From: Desulfonatronum thiosulfatophilum
Lineage (GTDB): Bacteria > Desulfobacterota > Desulfovibrionia > Desulfovibrionales > Desulfonatronaceae
Assembly (NCBI RefSeq): GCF_900104215.1
Contig: NZ_FMXO01000002.1
Coordinates: forward strand, 1-64,000
Direction: 5' to 3'
DNA length: 64,000 nt
Translations under genes and position numbers: made by a program
Shown here: positions 1-9,132 of the stretch, one piece after another
Layout: each line of letters begins with the position of its first letter
How positions within the stretch are numbered: the first letter of the stretch is position 1
The notes under the pieces: generated by a model
Told to the model about the DNA's origin: nothing
Databases searched by the model: none
The model's input: the letters and a program-made list of their open reading frames with translations, nothing else

Positions 1-3
1 CCG

Positions 4-147
4 GTCGCCCCCCGCGCGGGGGCGTGGATTGAAACGTCCCTCACGTCCTACGTCACACATGTGCATCCCGTCGCCCCCCCCGCGGGGGCGTGGATTGAAA
101 CTGGAATCGGACTGCCGGGCCGGGTCAAAAGCCGGAGTCGCCCCCCG
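4..147 (+). CRISPR. Tail of a type I-C-like CRISPR array, third repeat truncated
   Basis: Two 32-bp repeats are visible at 4-35 and 70-101. They differ at one base and end in the ATTGAAAC typical of type I-C repeats. The spacers are 34 bp (36-69) and 35 bp (102-136). At 137-147 the first 11 bases of a third repeat (GTCGCCCCCCG) are present, and the sequence then switches at 148 to what looks like an insertion-sequence end. By the usual repeat orientation the leader and older part of the array lie left of the window. No cas gene is in the window. Confidence 0.9.
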
Positions 148-610
<463 letters not shown>

Positions 611-829
611 GTTTTTTCCAAAAACCTGGATCCGAAAAGTAGATACGCGGCATTACTGTGCGGGCGGCATTTCCGCCCCGGCTCATTGAAAAGGACGCCG
701 CCGACTTCCTGCGCGAGATGCGGGCTGCGACGGATCATCCTCTGAGGAGACGTTATTAATCGGGGAAGCGCTGGAGCAGGACTGCCGGGGAACGCTGGAA
801 ACAGGTGCATTGACGCAGTTCAGAAGGTG
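611..829. other. Unassigned decayed region
   Basis: I see no intact gene here. The plus strand holds a short open stretch ending in REMRAATDHPLRRRY before a stop near 761, but I cannot assign it to a family. It lies between two pseudogenes and is probably also residue of an accessory gene. Confidence 0.4.
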
Positions 830-949
830 TGGGTCGCCGGAGATAACTTCCGTCTCGAAGGACGACATTGAAAGCGTCGACCGGGGGGAGATCGTTCATG
901 ATGACCTTGGGGATCGTGATCTGGTTTTCGAGGTCAATTTGGCGAGCAT
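830..949 (-). pseudogene. AbrB/SpoVT-type antitoxin gene, frameshifted
   Basis: An ATG at 947-949 is preceded by a good ribosome binding site (AGGAGG at about 8 nt). The reading starts MLAKLTSK and, after loss of one base near 924, continues NQITIPKVIMNDLPPVDAF, a SpoVT/AbrB swapped-hairpin DNA-binding domain as in VapB- and MazE-like antitoxins. The frameshift makes a functional protein unlikely. No toxin partner is recognisable downstream. Confidence 0.55.
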
Positions 950-986
950 GTCAGCCTCCTATCGGAGTTGTTTGCGAGGCAAGAAA

Positions 987-1256
987 TCAATAATGATATC
1001 TGGCCTGGAGAAAATCGATCCGTTCATCCCGGACCAGATAAACGAGGCGATGCTCCTGGGTGATACGCCTGGACCAGAGGCTGGGGGCGAAGTGTTTGAG
1101 GGGTTCGGGTTTTCCGATGCCTTGGAACGGATCGCGGAGGATCGCTTCCACGAGATCCAGGACGCGCAGGGCGGTCTTGCGCTCCGTTTTGACCCAGTGG
1201 CGCAGGTCTTCTCGAAATTCCGGCTGAAAAACCGCGATTCTCGGCCTACTCCGCAA
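987..1256 (-). CDS. yoeB: YoeB/Txe-type toxin
   Basis: The 89-residue protein has the size and pattern of the RelE-superfamily toxin YoeB, a ribosome-dependent mRNA endonuclease. It carries an N-terminal FREDLRHWVKTERK helix, the central DPFQGIGKPEPLKH loop and a C-terminal SRRITQEHRLVY block ending in ARYHY. In this family the Glu of the central helix, the Arg/His of the ITQEHR strand and the C-terminal His-Tyr form the active site, and all are visible. The gene starts 11 bases inside the end of the upstream antitoxin gene, the usual translationally coupled order. It looks intact despite lying in a zone of dead genes. Confidence 0.88.
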   Translation of the reverse strand: MRSRPRIAVFQPEFREDLRHWVKTERKTALRVLDLVEAILRDPFQGIGKPEPLKHFAPSLWSRRITQEHRLVYLVRDERIDFLQARYHY

Positions 1257-1524
1257 TGCCGACCTCAGCTTTCAGCTTTTGGAGCGTGCCGGCCTCGCCT
1301 TCGCCCTCAAGGGCACGGTTCAAGGCCGTGAACAGGCGCTTGGCATTCTTCGGCGAGCGCAAAAGATGGGCCGTCTCCATCAAGCTCGACAATTCATCAG
1401 CGGCAATCATGGCCACATTTTTCTCGTTGCGGCGGCTGATGATCACGACTTCCCTGTCATCCACCACAGTGTCGCAAAGGGCGCTGAAATTGGCTCTGGC
1501 GTTACTATATGTAGTTTGAAGCAT
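1246..1524 (-). CDS. yefM: YefM/Phd-family antitoxin
   Basis: The 92-residue protein begins MLQTTYSNARANFSALCDTV, followed by VIISRRNEKNVAMI, the N-terminal DNA-binding Phd/YefM fold. The C-terminal part (LRSPKNAKRLFTALNRALEG) is the toxin-neutralising helix. AGGAGG lies 8 nt before the ATG. The protein should repress its own operon together with YoeB through the TGTACA palindrome just upstream. The pair forms a type II toxin-antitoxin module, here placed beside a CRISPR remnant and other decayed accessory genes. Confidence 0.9.
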   Translation of the reverse strand: MLQTTYSNARANFSALCDTVVDDREVVIISRRNEKNVAMIAADELSSLMETAHLLRSPKNAKRLFTALNRALEGEGEAGTLQKLKAEVGIAE

Positions 1525-1545
1525 TGAATGACCTCCTGATCTTAT

Positions 1546-1564
1546 TGTACAATCAACTTGTACA
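1546..1564. promoter_or_regulatory. Probable YefM-YoeB operator
   Basis: Two TGTACA hexamers (1546-1551 and 1559-1564) lie with centres 13 bp apart inside a larger inverted repeat (TTGTACA...TGTACAA), about 25 bp upstream of yefM. TGTACA pairs about one helical turn apart are the known recognition core for YefM-YoeB, so autoregulation here is a well-founded inference. Confidence 0.7.
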
Positions 1565-1658
1565 ACTCAAGCAGGATTCCGTCAACGAAAACCAAAATAA
1601 GCGATGTCTGTTTTACCCCTGATCCCCAAGCGCATCCTCCCGGATTCAATTCCATTTC

Positions 1659-2129
1659 TTACCGACGTTCATAAACCCCGACCAATTCCGCACTGCCCAG
1701 GACGTGTCCTTTCATTGCCTCCTCCAGGTCTGCTTTTTGCGGTTGGTTCAGGTCCGGCAGGACAATGTCCAGCGCGTAGAGTTTATGAAAGTAGCGGTGG
1801 CTGCCCACTGGCGGGCAAGGGCCGCCGTAACCCGTTCTTTTCCAGTCGTTGAGCCCGGAAAGCGTTCCCTGGGGCAGGTCCGTTTCTCGCATGCCTTCGG
1901 GCAGCGACCTCGTGGGCGCCGGCAGGTTGTACAGAACCCAATGAACCCAGGTCATCCGAGGATTGAGCGGGTCCGGTGCATCCGGATCATCGACGATCAG
2001 CACGAAGCTTTTGACGCCTTCCGGAGCGCCGCTCCAGGACAGCTCCGGAGAAAGATCCTCGCCGTCGCAGGTGTGTTTGACGGGAATTTCGCTCATGTCC
2101 GTGAAGCTCGGAGATTTCAGCTGCAACAT
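1659..2129 (-). CDS. YbhB/YbcL-family (PEBP-like) protein
   Basis: The 156-residue protein has the PEBP motifs SPELSW, DPDAPDPLNP with WVHWVLYNLP, and YGGPCPPVGSHRYFHKLYALD. It matches the bacterial YbhB/YbcL group of Raf-kinase-inhibitor-like proteins in length and order. These proteins have a conserved anion- or lipid-headgroup-binding pocket, but their bacterial role is not settled. There is no signal peptide, so it should be cytoplasmic. GGAGG precedes the ATG by 6 nt. It stands alone between the toxin-antitoxin zone and dgkA. The family call is secure; the function is unknown. Confidence 0.9.
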   Translation of the reverse strand: MLQLKSPSFTDMSEIPVKHTCDGEDLSPELSWSGAPEGVKSFVLIVDDPDAPDPLNPRMTWVHWVLYNLPAPTRSLPEGMRETDLPQGTLSGLNDWKRTGYGGPCPPVGSHRYFHKLYALDIVLPDLNQPQKADLEEAMKGHVLGSAELVGVYERR

Positions 2130-2339
2130 GGGAACACCTCCATTTGTCGTGGCCGGATTTGGTTAGGTCTACCCTCAAGACCGTTCCTTGTGACGTTCAT
2201 ATAAAACCGCTACCGAGGGATACAAGGAAAAAAGCTCCGACTCCTCCGCTCCCCGGCTTTTGGCCCGATGTCTCCGGGGTGACGTCTTGGAAATCTCCAT
2301 AATTTTTTCAATTTGACGAGCACTACTCAAGGTCGCGCA

Positions 2340-2702
2340 TCACCCCAAAAGAATCATCCCCCAGACGAACGGAACGAGGAGCAGGGTCAGCAGGACGGCG
2401 GCGGAGCTGATGTCCTTGGCCATTCCGGACAGGGCGTGATGCTCCAGTCCGATCCTGTCCACCACGGTCTCCACGGCGCTGTTCAGCAATTCAACGACCA
2501 TGACCAGAACAACGCTGCCAATAAGCAGGATCCGCTCCACGGCGTGTTCACTCCACCAGAAGGCCAGGGGGATTAATATCAGTGCCGCGAGCACTTCCAG
2601 TCGGAACGCTTCCTGGTTCTTCCACGCAAAGCGCAGTCCCTGCACGGAACAAACCGCGGCCCGCACCAGGCGGGGGATTCCCCGCAATCCTCGTTTCTCC
2701 AT
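2340..2702 (-). CDS. dgkA: Diacylglycerol kinase, DgkA family
   Basis: The 120-residue membrane protein phosphorylates diacylglycerol in the inner membrane, recycling it for phospholipid synthesis. An N-terminal amphipathic part ends in AWKNQEAFRLEV, which holds the conserved Glu. Three hydrophobic segments follow, with the family motif VELLNSAVETVVDRIG between the second and third. I chose the ATG at 2702 because AGAGGG lies 8 nt upstream. The open frame extends further to 2864, but that extension has no DgkA character. Confidence 0.93.
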   Translation of the reverse strand: MEKRGLRGIPRLVRAAVCSVQGLRFAWKNQEAFRLEVLAALILIPLAFWWSEHAVERILLIGSVVLVMVVELLNSAVETVVDRIGLEHHALSGMAKDISSAAVLLTLLLVPFVWGMILLG

Positions 2703-3145
2703 TTGATAACCCTCTTTTTTACCTGAATGCCCTGAATACGGATGTGTTGCGGACGGAACGTGAGTGTTGCACGAACTACCGACATATACCGCTGAACAAG
2801 CTCCTCTTAATGCCTTACCCGGTCCGTTCACAATAAGCTGACAAACATTACAATTTCGCTTCATGAGGAGTACCGCTCTTGCGGGGGATTGGAAACATCG
2901 CCGTCAGGAGTGAAGCTTTTAGCCTCCGCGTCCTTCTCAGCGGAAGACAAATCCCTTCTTGGCGTCCTTCGTGCCTTGAGCGACGAACGGGAGCGGGCGG
3001 TTCACATTCTCATCCTTGCGCTTTCGCAGCATCCCGCCATGATGTGAAGGATCAACATCACCCTCCTCAACCGGAGCCCGGTCTTTGACAATCCCTGCCG
3101 TTGGCTCTAATCCGCATCTGCATCGCAAACATTACGGAGTTGATC
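2703..3145. repeat. Intergenic region with one degenerate repeat unit
   Basis: There is no supported gene in this 443-bp gap between divergent dgkA and the GTPase gene. At about 2953-3005 it holds a unit reading CTTGGCGTCCTTCGTGCCTT, then GAGCGACGAAC and GCGGGCGGTT. It is closely related to repeats at 40978-41020 and 41148-41183. Promoters for both genes should lie here, but I could not fix them. Confidence 0.5.
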
Positions 3146-4171
3146 ATGAAAACAGCATTGATTGGTTTTGCCGGAGCGGGCAAGAGCGAATTGTTCGCGG
3201 CACTGGCCGGTACGACGGCATCTCAGGCCGGCCGGGCCATGGTCAAGGTGCCGGAACCGCGACTGGTCCCCCTGGCCGAACTGTACAAACCGCCAAAGAT
3301 AACCTTCACGGAAATTGAACTCCTGGACCTGCCTGGGGCGGCCGGGGCCAAGGGCGGCGGTCTGGGCGACCGGGTTCTGAACGAGGTTCGGCCCTATGAC
3401 TGCCTGCTGGCCCTGCTGGACGGGTTTTCCGGCGGAGCCGTGGCCGCGGAACAGCTAGAGGCCATGGAAACGGACTTCATCATCGCGGACATGGCCGTGG
3501 TGGAGAAGCGCCTGGAGCGTATCGCCCAGGACAAGAAAAAGGCCAAGCATCTCCACGACCCGGAAGAGGAAACAGCCCTGCTCCAGGCCAAGGAGCATCT
3601 GGACCGGCAACTGCCCTTGCGCGAGAACGAGGCCCTGCTGGCCCTGCCGAAACTGCGGGGATTCCGGTTTCTCTCGGCCAAGCCCGTGCTCTGGGCCTGG
3701 AACGTGAGCGAGGACAAGCTGGCGGAGTTCAGCCTGCCCGAAACGGCCAAAAGCCAGGACAAGGGCGTGGTGCACATTGCCGTTTCCGCTCGCCTGGAGC
3801 GGGAATTGTCCGAGTTGCAGGATCAGGAGGAGCGCCAGGCCTTCATGAGCGACCTGGGCATGGAGCGGTCCGCCCTGGATCTGGTGGTCGGCGGCGTCTA
3901 CAAGCTGCTGGGGTTGATCACCTTCCTCACGGCCGGGGAGAAGGAAGTCCGGGCCTGGCCCCTGCGTGCCGGACAGCCGGCCCAGGAAGCCGCCGGAGTG
4001 ATCCACTCGGACATCCAACGCGGTTTCATCCGGGCCGAGGTCTTGGGCTGGGAGGATTTCCTGGCCTGCAAGAACTTCAAGACCGCCAAGGAGCGCGGCC
4101 TGCTGCGGCTGGAGGGCAAGGAATACATCGTCAAGGACGGCGACATCGTGGAATTCCGGTTCAATGTATAA
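3146..4171 (+). CDS. YchF-like GTP-binding protein with DUF933 domain
   Basis: The 341-residue protein starts MKTALIGFAGAGKSE, a P-loop at residues 7-15, with DLPG as the G3 motif at 61-64. It ends with the DUF933/TGS-like domain (GFIRAEVLGWEDF ... DGDIVEFRFNV) that closes YchF/OLA1 proteins. YchF ATPases associate with the ribosome. This protein is shorter, and its G4-like region reads WNVSE rather than a classic NKxD. I put the start at 3146 because GGAG lies 8 nt upstream; an in-frame ATG at 3101 lacks such a site. It is followed after 18 bp by trmJ. The exact cellular role is unknown. Confidence 0.85.
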   Translation: MKTALIGFAGAGKSELFAALAGTTASQAGRAMVKVPEPRLVPLAELYKPPKITFTEIELLDLPGAAGAKGGGLGDRVLNEVRPYDCLLALLDGFSGGAVAAEQLEAMETDFIIADMAVVEKRLERIAQDKKKAKHLHDPEEETALLQAKEHLDRQLPLRENEALLALPKLRGFRFLSAKPVLWAWNVSEDKLAEFSLPETAKSQDKGVVHIAVSARLERELSELQDQEERQAFMSDLGMERSALDLVVGGVYKLLGLITFLTAGEKEVRAWPLRAGQPAQEAAGVIHSDIQRGFIRAEVLGWEDFLACKNFKTAKERGLLRLEGKEYIVKDGDIVEFRFNV

Positions 4172-4189
4172 GCGCCGTTTCATCCCGTC

Positions 4190-4966
4190 ATGACCTCGGC
4201 CGAAGATCCCGCTGTTGCGCTTCTGGAGCGACTGGCCGTGGTCCTGTTTCGGCCCAAGCATCCGGAAAACGTCGGCGCCGTGGGTCGGGCCTGCCTGAAC
4301 ATGGGCTGCAAGCGGATCATCCTGGTGGACCCGCGCAACTACGACCATGAGCGGGCCCTGCCCCTGGCCACGGTGCATGCCGAACACCTTCTGGAGCAGG
4401 CCGTGACGGTCCCGGATCTCCCCCGGGCACTGGGCCCCTTCACCCAGGTCTACGGGACCACGGCCCGTCTGGGCGGCCGGCGCAAGACGCTGCTTACACC
4501 GGCCCAGGCCGCCGGACAAATCGTCGAACAGCTTCTGGAAGGCCACGACGTGGCCCTGGTCTTCGGCCCGGAAGACCGGGGTCTGACCAACGCGGAAATC
4601 GAGGCCTGCGGGCATCTGATTTCCATCCCCACCGCCCGCTCCAGCGTCTCCCTGAACCTGGCCCAGGCGGTTCTGGTGGTGCTCTATGAATGCCTGCAGG
4701 CCGCCAGGGGCCACAGGAAAGACACGCCGGTGAAACCCCGCTCCGACCATGTGACCCATGCGGAGCAGGAAGCGCTGTTCGCCATGCTGCAACGGCTGCT
4801 CACGGCAATCGACTTCATCCCGCAAGACAACCCGGACTACTGGATGCTCCGCCTGCGCCGCTTCTGGCACCGCATGGGCCTGCACCGGGACGAGTACAAC
4901 GTCTTGATGGGGATCTGCCGCCAGATGAGCTGGGCGTTGAGGAAAAAAGAGGATGGGGATTGCTGA
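4190..4966 (+). CDS. trmJ: tRNA 2'-O-methyltransferase, TrmJ type
   Basis: The 258-residue protein belongs to the SPOUT RNA methyltransferases. It has motif 1 (FRPKHPENVGAVGRACLNMG), motif 2 (LVFGPEDRGLTNAEI) and motif 3 (IPTARSSVSLNLAQAV), which together form the trefoil-knot SAM-binding site. A C-terminal helical extension (residues ~185-258) is typical of TrmJ, which 2'-O-methylates position 32 of tRNAs. It follows the GTPase gene by 18 bp and is probably cotranscribed with it. Assignment to TrmJ rather than another TrmH-group enzyme rests on length and the C-terminal extension. Confidence 0.88.
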   Translation: MTSAEDPAVALLERLAVVLFRPKHPENVGAVGRACLNMGCKRIILVDPRNYDHERALPLATVHAEHLLEQAVTVPDLPRALGPFTQVYGTTARLGGRRKTLLTPAQAAGQIVEQLLEGHDVALVFGPEDRGLTNAEIEACGHLISIPTARSSVSLNLAQAVLVVLYECLQAARGHRKDTPVKPRSDHVTHAEQEALFAMLQRLLTAIDFIPQDNPDYWMLRLRRFWHRMGLHRDEYNVLMGICRQMSWALRKKEDGDC

Positions 4967-5039
4967 TCGGCCTTGTTCCGCGATTCGTTGTGAAAGGAAC
5001 CGCGTCTCCAGCCGAAGTCCACAGCTTTCCCGCGGGCGG

Positions 5040-5540
5040 CTATTGCCCGGAAGCCTGAATGACCGGGATGATTCTGCGGGCGCCGATCAGCCGTTGCTGC
5101 CAGTAGGTGACGAAGAGGCTCTCCTCACGCACCCAGCTGCCCGGCTTGGGGCTATGGATAAAGGTGCCGCGCCCGGTGGCGATGCCCACATGATAGGAAT
5201 TTCGCCTGCCGATGCGAAAGAAAACCAGATCCGCGGCCTGAAGCTGGTTCAGTGGAATGGCCGATCCCTGCTCCAGTTGTTCCCGGGTGGTCCGGGGCAA
5301 CAGAAAACCGTTCTGCCCATAAACCCAGGTCACGAGTCCGGAGCAGTCGAATCCCGCTTCCGGCGTGCTCCCCCCCCAGACATACGCACGTCCGGACTGG
5401 CTCTGGGCGGCCTGGATGATGGACTCGGCAATGCTGCCGGGAATGGCGGGACGCGGCGGGGCATGCTTGGCGGCGCATCCAGCCAGGATCAGAAGGGAAA
5501 CCATGAACAGGCCAAGTATTGCGGCTTTGGATGCCGGCAT
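5040..5540 (-). CDS. NlpC/P60-family lipoprotein (peptidoglycan endopeptidase)
   Basis: The 166-residue precursor has a lipoprotein signal (LLILAGC, lipidated Cys22). An NlpC/P60 domain follows, with catalytic Cys66 in DCSG, His117 in YHVGIA and a third polar residue (His129) in FIHSP. Such enzymes cut stem peptides of peptidoglycan at D-Glu-mDAP-type bonds. A periplasmic, membrane-anchored location is expected. I chose the start at 5540 because it gives a canonical signal peptide and is preceded by AGGGGGGT. The gene sits 25 bp downstream of the large signalling gene on the same strand. Confidence 0.9.
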   Translation of the reverse strand: MPASKAAILGLFMVSLLILAGCAAKHAPPRPAIPGSIAESIIQAAQSQSGRAYVWGGSTPEAGFDCSGLVTWVYGQNGFLLPRTTREQLEQGSAIPLNQLQAADLVFFRIGRRNSYHVGIATGRGTFIHSPKPGSWVREESLFVTYWQQRLIGARRIIPVIQASGQ

Positions 5541-5565
5541 GTACCCCCCTTGGTCGTGTTTTAAA

Positions 5566-7968
5566 TCAGGTTTCGGAACGCAAATCTTCCGTGCAATAGT
5601 CTGAGGACCGGCGCCCGTTGCTCTTCCTCCGGTCCGGGAGTCTTCCCCGCCTGTCGCCGGAGAGTCCCCTGCGTTCCTCCATTTCTCCGAACATATTGAA
5701 CCCCTGAAGCTGGTCCAGGGGCATCGGCTTGGCAAAATAAAAACCCTGAGCGTATTCGCATTTGAGCGCGGTCAGCGCCTCCAGTTCTTCCTTGGTTTCC
5801 ACGCCTTCGGCGATAACCAGCATCTTCATGGCTTGGGCCAGGGTAACGATGGTCCGGACGATTTCCAGATTCTCTCCTCCCAGATGCATTCGGCTCACGA
5901 AAGAGCGATCAATCTTGAGAATGTCCGCGGAAAAACGGTTCAGGTAGGACAGGGATGAATAGCCGGTCCCGAAGTCGTCGATGGAAATCTTGATGCCCAG
6001 CTTCTTCAAGCGATCCAGGATGCGCACGGCCGCCTCGGCATTCTCCATGATGACGCTTTCCGTGATCTCCAGTTTCAGACATTGCGGCGGGAATCCCGTA
6101 CACTCGATAATGGCCTCCACCTGTTCGTACAAATCCGCCTGAGCGAACTGCTTTGCCGAGAGGTTGACGCTGACCATCATTGGTTCTGAAAAGCCCATAT
6201 CCTCGGCAAACCGCAGCATGTCCAGGCAAGCCCGCTCAAGCACCCAGCGGCCGATGGGCAGAATCAGGCCGGTTTCTTCGGCCAAGGGGATGAACTCCCC
6301 GGGGCTGACCATCCCCTGTGCGGGATGAAACCAGCGAATGAGCGCCTCCACCCCCGCGGCACGTCCGGAAGCCAGGCAAATGATGGGTTGGTAAAACAGC
6401 ACGAATTCATTTCGCTGCAGGGCCAAACGCAGATCCATGAACATCTGCATGGTCTGCCTGGCTTTTTGATGCATCAGGCAGTTGAATACTTCGAACCTGC
6501 CCCGTCCCTTGTGCTTGGCCTGATGCAGGGCAATGTCCGCATCTCGGAGCACATCCTCGGCCCGCTCGTATCCCGTATTGGAGATCACCACTCCGGCGGA
6601 TGCCGATGTCTGGATTTCATGGCCGTCCAGTTTGTGCGGCTGCTTGAGGGCGTCCAGAATATTTTCCGCAAGGAAGAGGGGAGCCACCGGTTCGCCCAGA
6701 TCTTTCATCAGCACGGCAAAGCCGTCGCCTCCGAGATGCAGGACTTCCTCCTCCGCTTTGCGGCCGACAAGCATGCGCTGAGCGCTGGAAAGAATGAGCT
6801 TGTCCCCCAGATCGTAGCCCAAACTTTCATTGTACCGGTTGAAGCGGTCCAGATTGGCCAGGATCAGGGAAAACTTGTAATCAGGAACACTGCGCAGCTT
6901 TTGGATTTCCTTGCTCAACCGATCCAGCAGAGCCGTGCGGTTTGGCAGGTTGGTCAGCGGCTCGTGGTACACATGATGGAACATGCGCTGCTCTGTCCAC
7001 TTATACAGAATGACCTGTGCCAGCGTCCTGCCCACTGCTCTCATGAAGATCAGATCCTGCTGCGATAATGAGCGATCCTTGTCCGTGTAGAGATTCATCA
7101 GGGCCACGGTCGCATCTTTGGAGCGGATCGGCACGCAGATGTGGCTGTGCGGGTCAGGTATGAGATTCGGCGGGACCTTGTGGGCCGGCGCGTCATCCGG
7201 AACAACGATGATTTCCTGTTCCTCGATGGCCTTTCCGCATGCATATTCCCCAGGCGTAAACGAAGAGAAACGGTCCAGCACGGCCTGCGGAAGATTGATC
7301 TGTGCCGCCATTCGGTATCGAGTACCGTCCTCTTCCTGGAGAAAAATGCATCCTCTGTTCTGCAGGGCCAGCCATGACGTGCCCAGAATGCTTTCCAGGC
7401 ATTGCTGGAGCAAATTTTCCAGGGGCAGTTCCTGCAGGGAAAGCTGCAGAAGCTGATTCAACGCCGTTTGCATGTCGTAATTACGCTGCAGTTCCTGCTC
7501 CGCCAGCTTCAGCTTGTTGGTCCGCTCGTTGACCATGTCTTCCAAATTCTCGGAATAAAGCCGCAGTTGTTTCTCCTGGTTGCGCAGGGTCAGATGGGTG
7601 TGCACCCTGGCCAACAGCTCCCTGGCGTCGAAGGGCTTGCTGACGTAATCGACTCCTCCGGCTTCGAAACCCTTGGTTTTGATTTCGCTGTCAGTGAGGG
7701 CGGAGAGAAATATGACAGGTATGTTCCGGGATTCTTCCTTGTTTTTGAGAGCCTGGCATGTTTCGAAACCATCCATCTCGGGCATGATAATGTCTAAAAG
7801 GATCAGGTCCGGCTTCTCCCTTTGAGCCAGTTCCAGACACTCCTGACCGGAAGACGCGGAGATGGTCCGCAATTCGTGCTTTTTAAGATTGGATTCCAGA
7901 ATGAGCCTGTTCACGGATTCGTCGTCAACCACGAGAATCAAAGGCGCTGCTGCTTTATCTACCTGCAT
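5566..7968 (-). CDS. Response regulator with GAF, GGDEF and EAL domains
   Basis: The 800-residue cytoplasmic protein starts with a receiver domain (phospho-acceptor Asp59 in LLDIIMPEMDG, Lys111). A coiled linker, a GAF domain (~175-320), a GGDEF domain (~325-490) and an EAL domain (~500-750) follow. The cyclase signature is GGDGF at 413-417, so diguanylate cyclase activity is probably lost. The EAL domain keeps VEALIRW at 540-546 and DDFGTGYSS, so c-di-GMP hydrolysis is likely, perhaps controlled by the upstream domains. The C-terminal ~50 residues are Arg-rich and unordered-looking. No histidine kinase is adjacent. GGAG lies 9 nt before the ATG. Confidence 0.92.
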   Translation of the reverse strand: MQVDKAAAPLILVVDDESVNRLILESNLKKHELRTISASSGQECLELAQREKPDLILLDIIMPEMDGFETCQALKNKEESRNIPVIFLSALTDSEIKTKGFEAGGVDYVSKPFDARELLARVHTHLTLRNQEKQLRLYSENLEDMVNERTNKLKLAEQELQRNYDMQTALNQLLQLSLQELPLENLLQQCLESILGTSWLALQNRGCIFLQEEDGTRYRMAAQINLPQAVLDRFSSFTPGEYACGKAIEEQEIIVVPDDAPAHKVPPNLIPDPHSHICVPIRSKDATVALMNLYTDKDRSLSQQDLIFMRAVGRTLAQVILYKWTEQRMFHHVYHEPLTNLPNRTALLDRLSKEIQKLRSVPDYKFSLILANLDRFNRYNESLGYDLGDKLILSSAQRMLVGRKAEEEVLHLGGDGFAVLMKDLGEPVAPLFLAENILDALKQPHKLDGHEIQTSASAGVVISNTGYERAEDVLRDADIALHQAKHKGRGRFEVFNCLMHQKARQTMQMFMDLRLALQRNEFVLFYQPIICLASGRAAGVEALIRWFHPAQGMVSPGEFIPLAEETGLILPIGRWVLERACLDMLRFAEDMGFSEPMMVSVNLSAKQFAQADLYEQVEAIIECTGFPPQCLKLEITESVIMENAEAAVRILDRLKKLGIKISIDDFGTGYSSLSYLNRFSADILKIDRSFVSRMHLGGENLEIVRTIVTLAQAMKMLVIAEGVETKEELEALTALKCEYAQGFYFAKPMPLDQLQGFNMFGEMEERRGLSGDRRGRLPDRRKSNGRRSSDYCTEDLRSET

Positions 7969-8312
7969 TGAAAATGCTCCGGGCGTTGGATCAGGATGAG
8001 AAATGAAGAAATGCCACCCTGATCAGCACTCGTAGTCAGAGGATTTTCATGCACCACATCATTGGCTCCACTGTATTGAACGCCGTTTTTGGATGCATGG
8101 GATCAACAAACATGGTTTGATTTCGAGTTGCCAAAAAAAACGTTAGAAAAACATAGCCTTGGTGGACTTGCTGTAAGATTCAAATCCCTATCAGCAGAAA
8201 GCAGAAAAATGCAAGCAAGAAAGTTCACTACGGCAAAACCGCACCATGCTTCGACAAGACATATCGCTGCACGGCGTCCCGTTGGCAGGAGCAGATGCAT
8301 TGATCACGGCGC
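7969..8312. other. Intergenic gap with nothing recognised
   Basis: This 344-bp stretch lies between the start of the GGDEF-EAL gene and the end of the AMMECR1 gene, both on the minus strand. I see no convincing gene, hairpin or repeat. It should contain the promoter of the signalling gene. Confidence 0.5.
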
Positions 8313-8855
8313 CTAGAAGATCACTGCCTCGAAACAGAAGATCTCAACATCGGCTTTACGCCAGCAATCCGCCCCCATTCCGGCCTTGCGGCACGTCTGG
8401 GAGAGGAAGGTTTCCCGATTCCAGCCATATTCGACCGCCACCTGCGGAAGCAGCAAACCGGAATGCAGACCGCTGCGCACCAGCAGACCGTGCCGCCCAG
8501 GGACGATCTCATCCGGAATGCAAGGTCGCAGGGGGCTGAGAATGGATATGCCCACCTCGATTTCGGCCACCTCCTCCCGGGTCAAAGGAGGGAAGCGTGG
8601 ATCCTGAAAGGCCGCGGACTGGGCCATTTGAGTAATGGCTTCGGTGATGGGCCGGTCACCAACAATATGCCCGATGCATCCCCGCAATTGACCTTGCTTT
8701 TTCAACGTCACGAACACGCCATACGGCTGTTTCAACCTCTCGGAGACGTTTTTCGGCAGGATCACGTTCGCATCAAAGCATTGAAGAATGCTCAGCCGAG
8801 CCAGTTCCTGCAAATAGTCCTTCTCCACGGTGGTGAGTTCGAAATGAAAACTCAT
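8313..8855 (-). CDS. amrA: AMMECR1-domain protein (AmmeMemoRadiSam component A)
   Basis: The 180-residue protein is a complete AMMECR1 domain, with the signature LRGCIGH, the preceding GVFVTLKK strand, SAAFQDPRFPPLTREE, and the C-terminal WNRETFLSQTCRKAG block. Component A occurs with a Memo-like protein and a radical SAM enzyme in the AmmeMemoRadiSam system. The radical SAM partner is in this window at 17681-18736, but no Memo gene is. The biochemical role of the system is not known to me. AAGGAGG lies about 9 nt before the ATG. Confidence 0.88.
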   Translation of the reverse strand: MSFHFELTTVEKDYLQELARLSILQCFDANVILPKNVSERLKQPYGVFVTLKKQGQLRGCIGHIVGDRPITEAITQMAQSAAFQDPRFPPLTREEVAEIEVGISILSPLRPCIPDEIVPGRHGLLVRSGLHSGLLLPQVAVEYGWNRETFLSQTCRKAGMGADCWRKADVEIFCFEAVIF

Positions 8856-9132
8856 CGTCTCCTCCTTGAGTCGGATCAGCTAACCCGGCATCATGAAACG
8901 GCGTACTCATCGGTGGACGGATGAATTTCCAGAATGCATGCCAGAATCACATGAAACATAAAATATAAGTTCCGTGGGAATACGGGCAAGCAAAAGAGGG
9001 AATTTTGATCCGGAAAGGTGAACCATGTCTCAATCGTGCAATGAGATGCGCCGCTTCACTGGAGTCAGGTTATGTCTCCATTTACAGGCAATCGTCACCG
9101 AACTTTGAAACGGCTGAGCACTCTTCCCGTTC

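Noticed and set aside
2879-3088. Plus-strand frame between dgkA and the GTPase gene
   Set aside because: It reads through a degenerate intergenic repeat and has no family or start signal.
3455-4885. Long antisense open frame across the GTPase and trmJ genes
   Set aside because: Low-complexity composition (Gln, Gly, His rich) and exact antisense position to two well-supported genes. It arises from high GC at third positions.
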